A stretch of 19,544 nucleotides of DNA. Source: JBBSHS01 sp038232515. GTDB taxonomy: Bacteria; Actinomycetota; Acidimicrobiia; Acidimicrobiales; JAUJNH01. This document shows, piece by piece, positions 6,834 to 14,154 of this stretch; positions within the stretch are counted from its first letter, which is position 1; each line of letters starts with the position of its first letter. The stretch spans positions 1 through 19,544 of the forward strand of contig JBBSHS010000047.1 in the NCBI GenBank assembly GCA_038232515.1, read 5' to 3'. The position numbers and the translations under genes are program-made. A model generated the notes under the pieces. It was given only the letters and a program-made list of their open reading frames with translations. It was not told where the DNA came from and ran no database searches.

Positions 6834-8625
6834 ACCTGGTGCCCCATCGGAGGAGCCCTCCTCCAGTGGGACCACCGCAGCCGGCACGGGAGATGCCGCC
6901 CCTCCGCCGGTCGAGCCGTCCGCTCCGGTCGACCCATCCGCTCCGGTCCACCCGGCCCCTCCGGTCGACCCGGCCCCTCCGGTCCACCCACCCGCTCCGG
7001 TCGAGCCGGCCCCTCCGGTCGAGCCGGCTCCTCCGGTCGACCCGGCCCCTCCGGTCCACCCACCCGCTCCGGTCCACCCACCCGCTCCGGTCCACCCACC
7101 CGCTCCGGTCCACCCACCCGCTCCGGTCCACCCACCCGCTCCGGTCGAGCCGGCCCCTCCGGTCGACCCGGCCTCTCCCGTCGACGCGCCCTCTCCCGTC
7201 GACGCGCCCCCTCCCGTCGACGCACCGGCTCCGGTCGACACACCGGCTCCCGTCGACACACCGGCTCCCGTCGACACACCGGCTCCGGTCGACACACCGG
7301 CTCCGGTCGACACACCGGCTCCGGTCGACACACCGGCTCCGGTCGACACACCGGCTCCGGTCGACACACCGGCGCCGCTCGGCACACCGAGTCCCGTCGG
7401 CACGCCGGCTCCGGTCGACGCAGCCCCTCTGGTCGACACACCGGCGCCGGTCGGCACACCGGTTCCACCCGCCACCCCGCCGGCTCCGCCCGCCACCCCG
7501 CCGGCTCCGCCCGTCGACACGCCGGCTCCTCCCGCCACCCCGCCGGCTGCGGCCGCCGCCCCGTCCCCTCCCGTCGACACACCCACTCCCGTCGACACAC
7601 CCACTCCGGTCGGCACAGCGGCTCCCGCCGACGCAGCTACTCCCGTCGGCACGGGGGCTCCGGTCGACGCAGCTCGGCCCGTAGACGCGGCGGCCACGTC
7701 GACCGAGAATGGCGACGGCCGGTCGTGGCCGGACCGCGGGCCACAGGCGTCCACCACCGAGGCCGGGCCCACCGCCGGCGCCAGGGCCGAGGCGGTCGGT
7801 AAAGGCCACGACGAGGCAGCTGCGGACGCCGACGTGGCCGCAGAAGGCACCGACGACGGCACCGAAGACAACGCCGGTACGGGCACCGGTGACGGGCGAC
7901 GGTCCGGTAAGTGGGTCGGGCGCGACGGGTTCCTGCTGCGCAAGTTCGAGATCGACGGGCGGATCCTCGGCCTGGTCGTGGTGGTCGTGGCCCTCGCCGT
8001 GGGCGCCTACTTCCTCTTTCACCGTTCGTCCGGCTCGCCTGCGCCCAGCACGGCCCCGGGCCTCAAGGCGCCCACCGACTTCACCACCTTCAACGATCCG
8101 GCCACGGGGACGAAGATCTCGTTCCCGAAGAACTGGACGCAGCTCCCTACCAACGGCGGCCAGACCGACATCCGCCTCGCCCTGTCCGCCGGCGGGTCGG
8201 ACCTGGTCCTGCTGCGGGTCTTCCCACTCGCGGGTGAGGTGACCACCGCCAATCTGGCCGACCTCAAGTCGGTCACCGATGCCCTGCTGTCAGGGGGCAA
8301 GGTCAAGGTGCTCCAACAGCAGACGGTCAACGTGAACGGCCTCGACGGCTACTACTACCTCTACACCTACACCGACCCCCAGAACGGCCTCGAGGGCGTG
8401 CACGCCCACTACTTCCTGTTCCAGGGCAAGAAGATGAACTCCATCGTCTTCCAGGCCGAGCCGTCCGCCGACTTCGAGCGCCTGGCCCCCACCTTCGACC
8501 AGGTGGCCAACAGCTTCCACAGCGCCCCGGGGGTCATGGCCCCCAACCTGGTGCCGAGCATCCCGTCCACCACCGCAGCCCCACCGGGGCCCGCTCCCAG
8601 CACCCCGCCGCCCACCACCGGATAG
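6826..8625 (+). CDS. Pro-rich hexapeptide-repeat membrane protein with C-terminal PsbP-like domain
   Basis: About 600 residues. The first 290 or so are hexapeptide repeats of the PAPVDT, PVHPPA and PPVDPA types, with no signal peptide. A Glu/Asp/Ala-rich linker follows, then RDGFLLRKFEIDGR, a membrane helix (ILGLVVVVVALAVGAYFLF) and an extracytoplasmic domain of about 150 residues containing GTKISFPKNWTQL and DGYYYLYTYT, resembling PsbP/Mog1-fold proteins such as LpqN- or DUF1795-like ones. A Pro/Thr tail ends it. The positive charge before the helix predicts the repeats in the cytoplasm. The start is ambiguous: GTG 6826 is chosen as coupled to the short leader ORF, while an in-frame ATG at 6751 (giving 624 residues and a single CxxC) has no ribosome site. 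Function unknown. Confidence 0.75.
   Translation: MVEPGAPSEEPSSSGTTAAGTGDAAPPPVEPSAPVDPSAPVHPAPPVDPAPPVHPPAPVEPAPPVEPAPPVDPAPPVHPPAPVHPPAPVHPPAPVHPPAPVHPPAPVEPAPPVDPASPVDAPSPVDAPPPVDAPAPVDTPAPVDTPAPVDTPAPVDTPAPVDTPAPVDTPAPVDTPAPVDTPAPLGTPSPVGTPAPVDAAPLVDTPAPVGTPVPPATPPAPPATPPAPPVDTPAPPATPPAAAAAPSPPVDTPTPVDTPTPVGTAAPADAATPVGTGAPVDAARPVDAAATSTENGDGRSWPDRGPQASTTEAGPTAGARAEAVGKGHDEAAADADVAAEGTDDGTEDNAGTGTGDGRRSGKWVGRDGFLLRKFEIDGRILGLVVVVVALAVGAYFLFHRSSGSPAPSTAPGLKAPTDFTTFNDPATGTKISFPKNWTQLPTNGGQTDIRLALSAGGSDLVLLRVFPLAGEVTTANLADLKSVTDALLSGGKVKVLQQQTVNVNGLDGYYYLYTYTDPQNGLEGVHAHYFLFQGKKMNSIVFQAEPSADFERLAPTFDQVANSFHSAPGVMAPNLVPSIPSTTAAPPGPAPSTPPPTTG
6904..7690 (+). repeat. 18-base coding repeat array (Pro-rich hexapeptides)
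   Basis: The DNA repeats every 18 bases. Near-identical units CCGGCTCCGGTCGACACA run from 7225 to 7368 (eight copies), and CCGGTCCACCCACCCGCT units run from 7051 to 7140 (five copies), with degenerate units around them. Because 18 is a multiple of three and the unit lacks stops, several other frames stay open through it. Those frames are artefacts. Confidence 0.9.
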
Positions 8626-8740
8626 CCGGCCGACAGCGTCCGAGCCGGCAGGTCGAGGTTATGGCGCCAGCCGGGCCGGGTAGGGCGACACGAAGCGGCG
8701 GGGGAAACGATGACTTCGTCGACGAACCGGGAGGACCTGC

Positions 8741-9727
8741 GTGACGACGACCGCGAGCATGGCCGACACGCTGTCATTGGTGGGCTTCATCGCCTTCGAC
8801 CCCGAGGGCGGCGAGGTGGGGGAGGTGCTGGGCGCCTATCCCGGCCCCGAGAGGTGGTCGGCGCTGCGGATGGACGACGGGACGGCGGCCCTCGTGCCCC
8901 TCGTCGACGCCCAGGTCTACGAGGACAGCCTCGAGATCCCCTTCACCACCGAGCAGGTCCGGCGGGCCCCGCTTCGAGGCCCCGAGCCGCCGGACGTTCT
9001 CTCTGAAGAGGGCGAACTGGAGCTGCTGAGCTACTACCGCGAGGGTATCCGTCGGCCCACGGCGCAGGCGGGCGCGGCCGGCCAGGAGGTGGCCTCGACG
9101 GCCAAGCGGCAGGCACGCAGAGCGACGGCCACAGCCGTCGACCAGACCCACGACGTGGCCTCCACGGCCAAGGCCCAGACCCGACGGGTGGCGTCGACCG
9201 TCGCCGACCAGGGCCGCCAGGTGCTGGACTCGACGGCCACCCAGGCCGGTGACGTCATCGGAACGGCCAAGGAGCAGGCCGCCGAGGTGGGACAGCAGGT
9301 CTCGACCGAGGCCCGCAACCTCCTCGAGGAGACCACGGCCCGTCTCGAGGAGCAGACGGCGGCGGGGGCGGCCAAGCTGGGCGACAACCTGCAGCGCCTG
9401 GGCCAGGAGGCGTTGGCCCTGGCCGAGGGCCGGCCCGATGAGGCGCCCACCGTGCAGGGCTGCGTCAAGCGGGTGGCCGACACGCTCCTGGACGCCGCCG
9501 ATCGGGCCTACGGCGTGTCCGACGACGTCCAGTCCCGCGGGATGGGCGCCCTGTTGGCCGACGTCCAGACCTTCGCCCGTAGGCGCCCCGGCGTCTTCCT
9601 GCTCGGGGCGGCGGCCGCCGGCCTGGTGGCCGGTCGTGCCGTGTGCAGCGCCAAGAGCCAGGACGACACCGCCCCGGACCAGCTGCCCACCGCCGGTCGG
9701 CCGGCAGCCGTGCGTGGGGTTCGATGA
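8741..9727 (+). CDS. PRC-barrel protein with LEA-like 11-mer repeats and C-terminal hydrophobic segment
   Basis: The GTG at 8741 follows GGGAGGA at good spacing and gives 328 residues. The first 110 are a PRC-barrel-like domain of the actinobacterial stress type, with GEVGEVLGAY, LVPLVDAQV, IPFTTEQVRRAP and a final EGELELLSYY. Residues from about 125 to 215 are eight contiguous 11-residue units such as TAKAQTRRVAS and TAKEQAAEVGQ, resembling group 3 LEA or apolipoprotein amphipathic helices. A hydrophobic Ala/Gly/Val segment near residue 290 (VFLLGAAAAGLVAG) may be a membrane hairpin or helix. The gene is first of three coupled genes; its TGA overlaps the Holin-X start (ATGA). A role in envelope or desiccation stress is inferred only. 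Confidence 0.8.
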   Translation: MTTTASMADTLSLVGFIAFDPEGGEVGEVLGAYPGPERWSALRMDDGTAALVPLVDAQVYEDSLEIPFTTEQVRRAPLRGPEPPDVLSEEGELELLSYYREGIRRPTAQAGAAGQEVASTAKRQARRATATAVDQTHDVASTAKAQTRRVASTVADQGRQVLDSTATQAGDVIGTAKEQAAEVGQQVSTEARNLLEETTARLEEQTAAGAAKLGDNLQRLGQEALALAEGRPDEAPTVQGCVKRVADTLLDAADRAYGVSDDVQSRGMGALLADVQTFARRRPGVFLLGAAAAGLVAGRAVCSAKSQDDTAPDQLPTAGRPAAVRGVR

Positions 9728-10182
9728 TGGTCCCCCAGACCCACGACCGCCACGACCGCCACGAACCCGACGAGCAGCCTCTGGGCGAGCTCTTCTCGGA
9801 GCTGACCCAGAGCCTCCAGGTGCTCCTGCGCAAAGAGGTCCAGCTGGCCAGGCTCGAGGCCACCGAACAGATGACCCGGGCCGCTCGGGCCGGGGCCATG
9901 CTGGGCGTGGCTGCGGTGACCGCCCTGCTGGGTGTCCTGCTGGTGTTCTTCGCCGCCGCCTGGGGCCTGGCCGAGGTTCTTCCCGCCGGTGTGGCCTTCC
10001 TGATCGTCGGTCTGGTGTGCCTGGCGGTCACGGCGGTGCTCCTGACGCTGGGCCGCAAGCGGCTGGCCCAGGTGCGACCGCCCCAGCGGACGGTCGAGAC
10101 CGTCAAGAAAGACGTACAAGTGGCTCACGAGTCTCTGTCGAAGGGCTTGAACGCACCATCACCACCGCCACGGAAGGGATAG
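9724..10182 (+). CDS. Phage holin superfamily III / actinobacterial Holin-X family membrane protein
   Basis: This 152-residue protein starts at an ATG that overlaps the preceding stop. The N-terminus is His/Asp-rich. The amphipathic LGELFSELTQSLQVLLRKEVQLARLEATEQM and two membrane helices (about residues 58-80 and 88-108) match PF07332 (Putative Actinobacterial Holin-X). A basic C-terminal tail follows. Despite the name, these genes are chromosomal and usually sit, as here, beside DUF3618 and PRC-barrel genes; there is no phage context. The role is probably structural or stress-related at the membrane, not lysis. This is a confident family call and an uncertain function. Confidence 0.88.
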   Translation: MMVPQTHDRHDRHEPDEQPLGELFSELTQSLQVLLRKEVQLARLEATEQMTRAARAGAMLGVAAVTALLGVLLVFFAAAWGLAEVLPAGVAFLIVGLVCLAVTAVLLTLGRKRLAQVRPPQRTVETVKKDVQVAHESLSKGLNAPSPPPRKG

Positions 10183-10186
10183 TCGA

Positions 10187-11146
10187 ATGGGTACGAAGAG
10201 CGAGGACCTGCAGCGTGACATCGAGGAGGCCAGGACGGGCGTCAGTGAAGCGCTCGAGGCCATCGGTGACCGTGTGGCGCCCAAGAAGGTGGTCGGACGG
10301 GCCAAGGAGAACGTGAACGACAAGGTGGAGGACGTGCGTGACCGGCTCAGCCCGGCCCGCATGGTCAGGCGGCGCACCGGGGCCGTCCGCGACGTGCTGA
10401 GCCGGACGGTGGGCGGCGCCGACCCGGGCCCGGCCGTCGACGGTGTGGTCGACGGGGTCAGGTCCGCACCTGGGGCGGCACGCCAGCGGGCCGAGGGCAA
10501 TCCCCTGGCCGCCGGGCTGTTCTTTCTGGCCGCCGGCTTCTTCGCCGCCTCCGTCCTGCCCGCCACCGACAACGAGCGCCGGCTCCTGAACCAGGCCAAG
10601 GAGCAGCTGGAGCCGCTCAAGGGCGAGCTGACGCAGAAGGGCCGCAGCATCGCCGGTGAGCTGCAGCAGTCGGCCCAGCAGAGCGTCGAAGAGGTCAGGC
10701 ACACGGCCACCCGGGCCGCCCGGCGCGTCAAGGCCGAGGCCCAGAGCGGTGCCGAAGAGGTCAAGAGCGAGGCCCAGGGGGCGACGGGTTCCGTCAAGGA
10801 AGAGACCGCATCGGCCGCCGGCGCCGTCAAGAGCAGGGCCCGGCAGTCCACGGGCACGGTCAAGGCCAGGGCCGGCAGCAGTGCCCGGCAGGTCAAGGAC
10901 GAGGCCCGGCAGGCGGCCGGCCCCGCCAAGGACGCAAGAGCCGGAGCGAGGGCCAACGCCGCGGCCTCCCCCCCGGCCAAGCGGACGCCCAGGCCGTCCG
11001 GCGCCACGGGCCGACCCCGGGTCACGGCGTCCACGCCGCCCATCCCGCCCCCGCCGCCCACCCTCCCCACGCCGGCCCCCCGGGCCCCCCGGGCCCCCCG
11101 GGCACCCCGGGCCAAGGCGGCCCCGGCGCCCGCTACTCGGAGGTAG
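10187..11146 (+). CDS. DUF3618 family membrane protein with LEA-like 11-mer repeats
   Basis: The ATG at 10187 follows GGAAGGGA and lies four bases after the Holin-X stop, giving 319 residues. The N-terminal DUF3618 signature (EDLQRDIEEARTGVSEALEAI, with DRVAPKKVVGRAKENV) is followed by a hydrophobic segment (about residues 106-124) after GNPLAAG. The second half is eight or so 11-residue units with the pattern xxxxVKxxAxx, for example AARRVKAEAQS, GAEEVKSEAQG and SARQVKDEARQ. It ends in an Ala/Pro/Arg-rich tail with APR repeats. DUF3618 proteins are companions of Holin-X in Actinobacteria and have no proven function. The stop lies within the last codons of the opposing gene (14-base tail-to-tail overlap). 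Confidence 0.88.
   Translation: MGTKSEDLQRDIEEARTGVSEALEAIGDRVAPKKVVGRAKENVNDKVEDVRDRLSPARMVRRRTGAVRDVLSRTVGGADPGPAVDGVVDGVRSAPGAARQRAEGNPLAAGLFFLAAGFFAASVLPATDNERRLLNQAKEQLEPLKGELTQKGRSIAGELQQSAQQSVEEVRHTATRAARRVKAEAQSGAEEVKSEAQGATGSVKEETASAAGAVKSRARQSTGTVKARAGSSARQVKDEARQAAGPAKDARAGARANAAASPPAKRTPRPSGATGRPRVTASTPPIPPPPPTLPTPAPRAPRAPRAPRAKAAPAPATRR
10727..10897 (+). repeat. 33-base coding period (VK 11-mers) in the DUF3618 gene
   Basis: GTCAAG recurs exactly every 33 bases at 10727, 10760, 10793, 10826, 10859 and 10892, one per 11-residue unit. This shows the repeat grew by in-frame duplication of one unit. Confidence 0.85.
11079..11113 (+). repeat. Tandem 9-base Pro/Arg-coding repeat
   Basis: CCCGGGCCC-type units follow one another and code Ala-Pro-Arg triplets in the C-terminal tail of the DUF3618 protein. 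The run is prone to slippage or sequencing error. Confidence 0.6.
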
Positions 11147-11681
11147 GGGCCTCAACCTGATGGGCGGTGGACAACCGGCGGCGCCGACGTATTACCCAGG
11201 GGATGCCGGCCAGCGAGGCGCCGGTGGCGCCGATGAGGGCGACGGCCAGCGCCACCGACCACCGGCCCTGCTTGGACCAGTAGACGTCGTTGAGGTGGAC
11301 CAGTGAGGCCAGCTCGTCGATCACCAGAGCCCCTCCGATCCCGTAGCCGGCGGCCACCGCCGGGTTGACCCGCACGGAGTCGCTGCCGTGTACGGCCACC
11401 CCGCCGGACACGCCCAGCAGCCCGATGCCCCACAGGTAGTGGTGGAGGTGGACGCCGCCGGTCTTGACGTCGCGGGCCGGGACCTTGGGGCTCTTGACGG
11501 CGTGGGTCACGGCCCGCACCGCCGCGAAGGTGACGGTGAAAGTGGCCCAGCTGATCAGGGCCGAGCGCTGCCTGGGCCCCAGCCCGTACCGCAGCGGTGC
11601 TTCGGGACGGTCGGGTGAAACCTCCGGCCCCGGGCCGGCGGCGGCGGGGTCCTCGGGCGGCGCCTGCGGTCCGTCGGTCAT
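11133..11681 (-). CDS. Conserved integral membrane protein (HLHH / DE / DVYW motifs)
   Basis: The ATG at 11681 overlaps the methyltransferase stop (ATGA) and gives 182 residues. After about 35 Pro/Glu-rich residues there are roughly four membrane helices. Clear motifs are GVHLHHYLWGIGLL, a paired acidic ALVIDELASLVHL, and NDVYWSKQGRWSV. I recall these from an uncharacterised actinobacterial integral membrane family in which the His, Asp/Glu and Trp motifs line up on the membrane face, as in a metal or lipid enzyme. It is the last gene of a three-gene coupled set with an acyltransferase and a methyltransferase, so a role in membrane-linked modification is possible. Function unknown. Confidence 0.75.
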   Translation of the reverse strand: MTDGPQAPPEDPAAAGPGPEVSPDRPEAPLRYGLGPRQRSALISWATFTVTFAAVRAVTHAVKSPKVPARDVKTGGVHLHHYLWGIGLLGVSGGVAVHGSDSVRVNPAVAAGYGIGGALVIDELASLVHLNDVYWSKQGRWSVALAVALIGATGASLAGIPWVIRRRRRLSTAHQVEAPTSE

Positions 11682-12190
11682 GGTGCGGTGCGGGCGTGGG
11701 CCCGCATGTTGCACACGTCCTCGGGCTCGACCCGGATGCCGACCAGCCGGCAGCCGGTGAGGAGGTCGGACAACGACTCCGGGTCGAACAGGGTGTGGTG
11801 GGCGTTCCAGATCCACCTGGGCACCCCGCGGCCGTCGGTCCCCTGGTGGGCCGTCCGGTCCGAGTGCCCCCCCATGATCCAGTAGTTGGCCTCGGCCGTG
11901 CTGATCTCACCGCTGACCCACGAGGCGGCCCGGCACCGGGCGTCGGGCACGCCGATGTCCACCGCCGCTCCCGGCCGCAGCACCCGGGACCATTCCTCCA
12001 TGGTGGCCGCCACCAGCTCCCAGCTCTGGTGCTCGAGGATGTGGTTGGCCCGCAGGGCGCTGAGCGATCCGTCCCGGAAGGGAAGCTGGCCCATGGCGCA
12101 CACCACCTCGATGTCGTCCAGGGCCAGGATGTCGGTGTGGAGGTCGTAGCCGGGGTCGGGGTGCTCGCCCGCCCCCACCTCGAGCCTCAC
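11678..12190 (-). CDS. Class I SAM-dependent methyltransferase (COG4627-like)
   Basis: The GTG at 12190 overlaps the acyltransferase stop (GTGA); 170 residues. It begins almost at motif I, LEVGAGEHPDPG, followed by DLHTDI, the acidic post-motif LALDDIEVV, LPFRDGSLSAL, HILEHQSWE and the RVLRPGAAVDIGVPD segment (motifs III-IV). Later HHTLFDPESLSDLL is typical of small predicted SAM methyltransferases found in glycan or lipid loci. It would transfer a methyl group from S-adenosylmethionine to an unknown acceptor. It is compact because the N-terminal helices before motif I are missing, as in other members. The next gene starts within its stop. Confidence 0.85.
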   Translation of the reverse strand: MRLEVGAGEHPDPGYDLHTDILALDDIEVVCAMGQLPFRDGSLSALRANHILEHQSWELVAATMEEWSRVLRPGAAVDIGVPDARCRAASWVSGEISTAEANYWIMGGHSDRTAHQGTDGRGVPRWIWNAHHTLFDPESLSDLLTGCRLVGIRVEPEDVCNMRAHARTAP

Positions 12191-12699
12191 CCGGGCCCGT
12201 CGTGGTCGATGACGCGTATGACCTTGGCCGGCGAGCCGGCCACCACGGTGTAGGGGTCCACGTCGTCGCGCACCAGCGACCCCACCCCCACCACGGCGTG
12301 GGCGCCGATGGTGCAGGGCCCGACCACGATGGCATGGCTGGCCACCCAGGCCCCCTCGCCGATCACGATGTCGTACCCCTCGGGCGGGATGGCATCCTGG
12401 CGCTCCAGGCCGAACTTGTTGACGTCGTGGGTACCGGTGAGCATCGACACGCCGTGGCCGAAGAAGGCGTACGGGGCGATGGTCACGTCGCCCGAGGACA
12501 GGTTGAACAGGGCGTTGTTGACCTTGGCCGTGGGGTCGATGTGCAGCCGTGCCCGGTCACCGAAGACCAGGTGCCGCTCCAGAGGGTCCTGGGCCCTGGC
12601 CACCGCCTCGGACACCGGCCGGCTGACCAGGCGCCGCAACGCCTCCTCGAGCTCAGGATCGGTGGCCGCCCGCCGCAGCAGGTCCTCGATGTCGGACAT
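12187..12699 (-). CDS. Hexapeptide-repeat (left-handed beta-helix) acyltransferase
   Basis: The ATG at 12699 with AGGGGA five bases upstream is preferred over a TTG at 12738; 170 residues. The first 50 are helical (IEDLLRRAATDPELEEALRRL). Then come left-handed beta-helix turns: AKVNNALFNLSSGDVTIAPYAFFG, with TGTHD carrying the likely catalytic His, VIGEGAWVASHAIVVG, IGAHAVVGVGSLV and the closing VVAGSPAKVIR. This is the WbbJ/maltose-acetyltransferase type of O-acetyl- or acyltransferase, normally a trimer using acetyl-CoA. With the coupled methyltransferase it suggests decoration of an envelope sugar or lipid; the acceptor is unknown. Confidence 0.88.
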   Translation of the reverse strand: MSDIEDLLRRAATDPELEEALRRLVSRPVSEAVARAQDPLERHLVFGDRARLHIDPTAKVNNALFNLSSGDVTIAPYAFFGHGVSMLTGTHDVNKFGLERQDAIPPEGYDIVIGEGAWVASHAIVVGPCTIGAHAVVGVGSLVRDDVDPYTVVAGSPAKVIRVIDHDGPG

Positions 12700-12745
12700 G
12701 GGTCCCCTGTCCGGCCCGCCGGGCACCGGCTCCGTCAACGCACCC

Positions 12746-12791
12746 GACCGGAGCCCGGTCCCACCTGGGCGGTGGGGACCCGGCTCCGGTC
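12746..12791 (-). terminator. 46-base strong inverted repeat, likely terminator or attenuator
   Basis: Left arm GACCGGAGCC-CGGTCCCACC (12746-12765) and right arm GGTGGGGACC-CGGCTCCGGTC (12771-12791) pair over about 19 bases with one mismatch and one bulge around a five-base loop (TGGGC). It lies 39 bases after the last heptad-repeat gene and before the acyltransferase start. There is no T run, so termination may be Rho-assisted, or the hairpin may lower read-through into the downstream three genes. Confidence 0.65.
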
Positions 12792-12829
12792 GCGGGGCAT
12801 GTCCGGGGTCGGCGGTGGGAGGCTGTCGT

Positions 12830-13432
12830 TCAGCAGTCGCTTTGCCTGCCGCCGTTCAGCTCCTGGTCGATGCAGGCGGCCAGGCGCCGGGCGTTGCTGG
12901 CGTCGCCCGAGATGGGGCCGGTGTCACCCTGGATCTGCCGGGCGATGGCGATGGTGCCGTCGAGGTTGGTGTTGATCTGGACGACCCCGGCGTTGATCGA
13001 CCGGGCCTCTTTCACGATGGTCACCGCCTCGGAGTTGATGCCGGCGGCGGTGCCGTTGACCGTGCCGGCGGTGCCGTTGATGGCCGTGGCCGTGCCGCTC
13101 ACCGTGCCCGCGGTGCCGTTGATGGACTTGGCGCTGCCCAGCACCGACCGGGCCAACGAGACGATCTGGCCCAGCTTCTGGTCCAGCGGCTGGGCGCTGG
13201 TGAGGATGCTGCTGGCCGAGGAGTTGGTGGCGTCGAGGTTGAGCACGGCCACGCTGTCGGACTGGATGGAGCCGGCCGACGCCTGGATGGTGGACGCCTT
13301 CTTGTTGATGGACTCGGCCGTCCACGCCACCCGGTTGATCAACAGGGCGGCCAGCAGGATGACCACCAGCGTGACCACGGCGGTTAGCGGCGACAGCGAA
13401 GCCGCTCCCCGCTGGTCCTGACGACGGTTCAT
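12830..13432 (-). CDS. Membrane-anchored heptad-repeat protein, paralog 4 of cluster
   Basis: The ATG at 13432 has GGGGAG five bases upstream; 200 residues. A basic N-terminus (MNRRQDQRG) precedes one membrane helix (LTAVVTLVVILLAALLI), then an outside rod built of seven-residue units with Ile/Val-Asn at their start, such as INGTAGT, VNGTAAG and INSEAVT. It closes with IAIARQIQGDTGPI and a Cys-bearing tail (AACIDQEL ending in C). It is a clear paralog of the 14915-15514 protein: same length, the shared LxATNxxxxSIL and PLxxKLxxIVxLA segments, and the same tail. I know no named family. A helical envelope rod is inferred. Confidence 0.75.
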   Translation of the reverse strand: MNRRQDQRGAASLSPLTAVVTLVVILLAALLINRVAWTAESINKKASTIQASAGSIQSDSVAVLNLDATNSSASSILTSAQPLDQKLGQIVSLARSVLGSAKSINGTAGTVSGTATAINGTAGTVNGTAAGINSEAVTIVKEARSINAGVVQINTNLDGTIAIARQIQGDTGPISGDASNARRLAACIDQELNGGRQSDC

Positions 13433-13485
13433 GGAGACTCCCCGCTCGAGGCGACGGATACGGATCACCGGCATGGCGTAGGCCC

Positions 13486-14154
13486 TCAAAGACCGAGAAG
13501 TTTGTTAATGAGAGCTTGGATGAGACCTTGTGTGAGGTTGGCCACGTTGCGGTCGATTGCGGCGGCGTGCCCGTTCACGTTCCTCGCCCCACCGGAGGTG
13601 GGGTTGCCGGCGGTACCCACCTGGAAGGCCACGTTGCCCAGGTCACCGTTGATCTGGTTGGCCAGCCCGATGATGACATCGAGGCGCTTGTTGATGTCGC
13701 CCACCCCCGTCCGGATCTGCCCGACCACGCCGTTGAGGGGCCCGACGCTGCCTTCGATGCCGTGCACGCTGTTCTGGATGGGGCCCACGTTGCCGGCGAT
13801 GCCGCGGACGGTGCCGTTGATGGCGAACACGCTGGCGTTGATGCCGTCGACGGTGCCGTCGATGTCGTGGGCCGTGTCGATGATGTTCTGGGCGTCGCCG
13901 CTCAGCGGCGCGGCTGCGGCGTTGATCGATTTGGCCGTCTCGTTGACCATGTCGAGCTTGGGCACGGCGTTGAGGTTGGTGTCGATGGGGCCGACCGAGC
14001 CGGTGATGGTCACCACCTTGTGGTCGATCTGCTGGGCCGCCACCGTGGTGCGGGTGAGCTGGATGACGGCGTACAGGGCGAAGGCCAGCAGGATGACCAG
14101 GTTGATGCCCACCGTGCCCCCCTCGTCGCCACCGCCCTTTCGGAGCGTCAACAT
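13486..14154 (-). CDS. Membrane-anchored heptad-repeat protein, paralog 3 of cluster
   Basis: The ATG at 14154 overlaps the upstream gene's stop by seven bases; 222 residues. A short charged start (MLTLRKGGGDEGG), one membrane helix (VILLAFALYAVIQL), then heptads such as IDGTVDG, INASVFA, INGTVRG, IAGNVGP and IQNSVHG. The C-terminus differs from paralogs 1 and 4: it has no Cys and ends with a hydrophobic amphipathic segment (LTQGLIQALINKLLGL). The shared KSINAAAAPLSGDAQNII segment aligns with the PL-containing region of the others. Function unknown; extracytoplasmic rod inferred. Confidence 0.72.
   Translation of the reverse strand: MLTLRKGGGDEGGTVGINLVILLAFALYAVIQLTRTTVAAQQIDHKVVTITGSVGPIDTNLNAVPKLDMVNETAKSINAAAAPLSGDAQNIIDTAHDIDGTVDGINASVFAINGTVRGIAGNVGPIQNSVHGIEGSVGPLNGVVGQIRTGVGDINKRLDVIIGLANQINGDLGNVAFQVGTAGNPTSGGARNVNGHAAAIDRNVANLTQGLIQALINKLLGL

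Noticed and set aside
6572..8022. Several long minus-strand frames and a second plus-strand frame through the Pro-rich repeat, up to 438 codons, with CRPEPV-, RSTHPL- or GAGVST-type repeats
   Set aside because: They are produced by the stop-free 18-base repeat; only the plus frame ending at 8625 continues into a membrane helix and a folded domain.
9643..10182. Phage or prophage region suggested by the holin-like gene
   Set aside because: No capsid, tail, integrase or endolysin genes are near; Holin-X with DUF3618 is a chromosomal actinobacterial arrangement.
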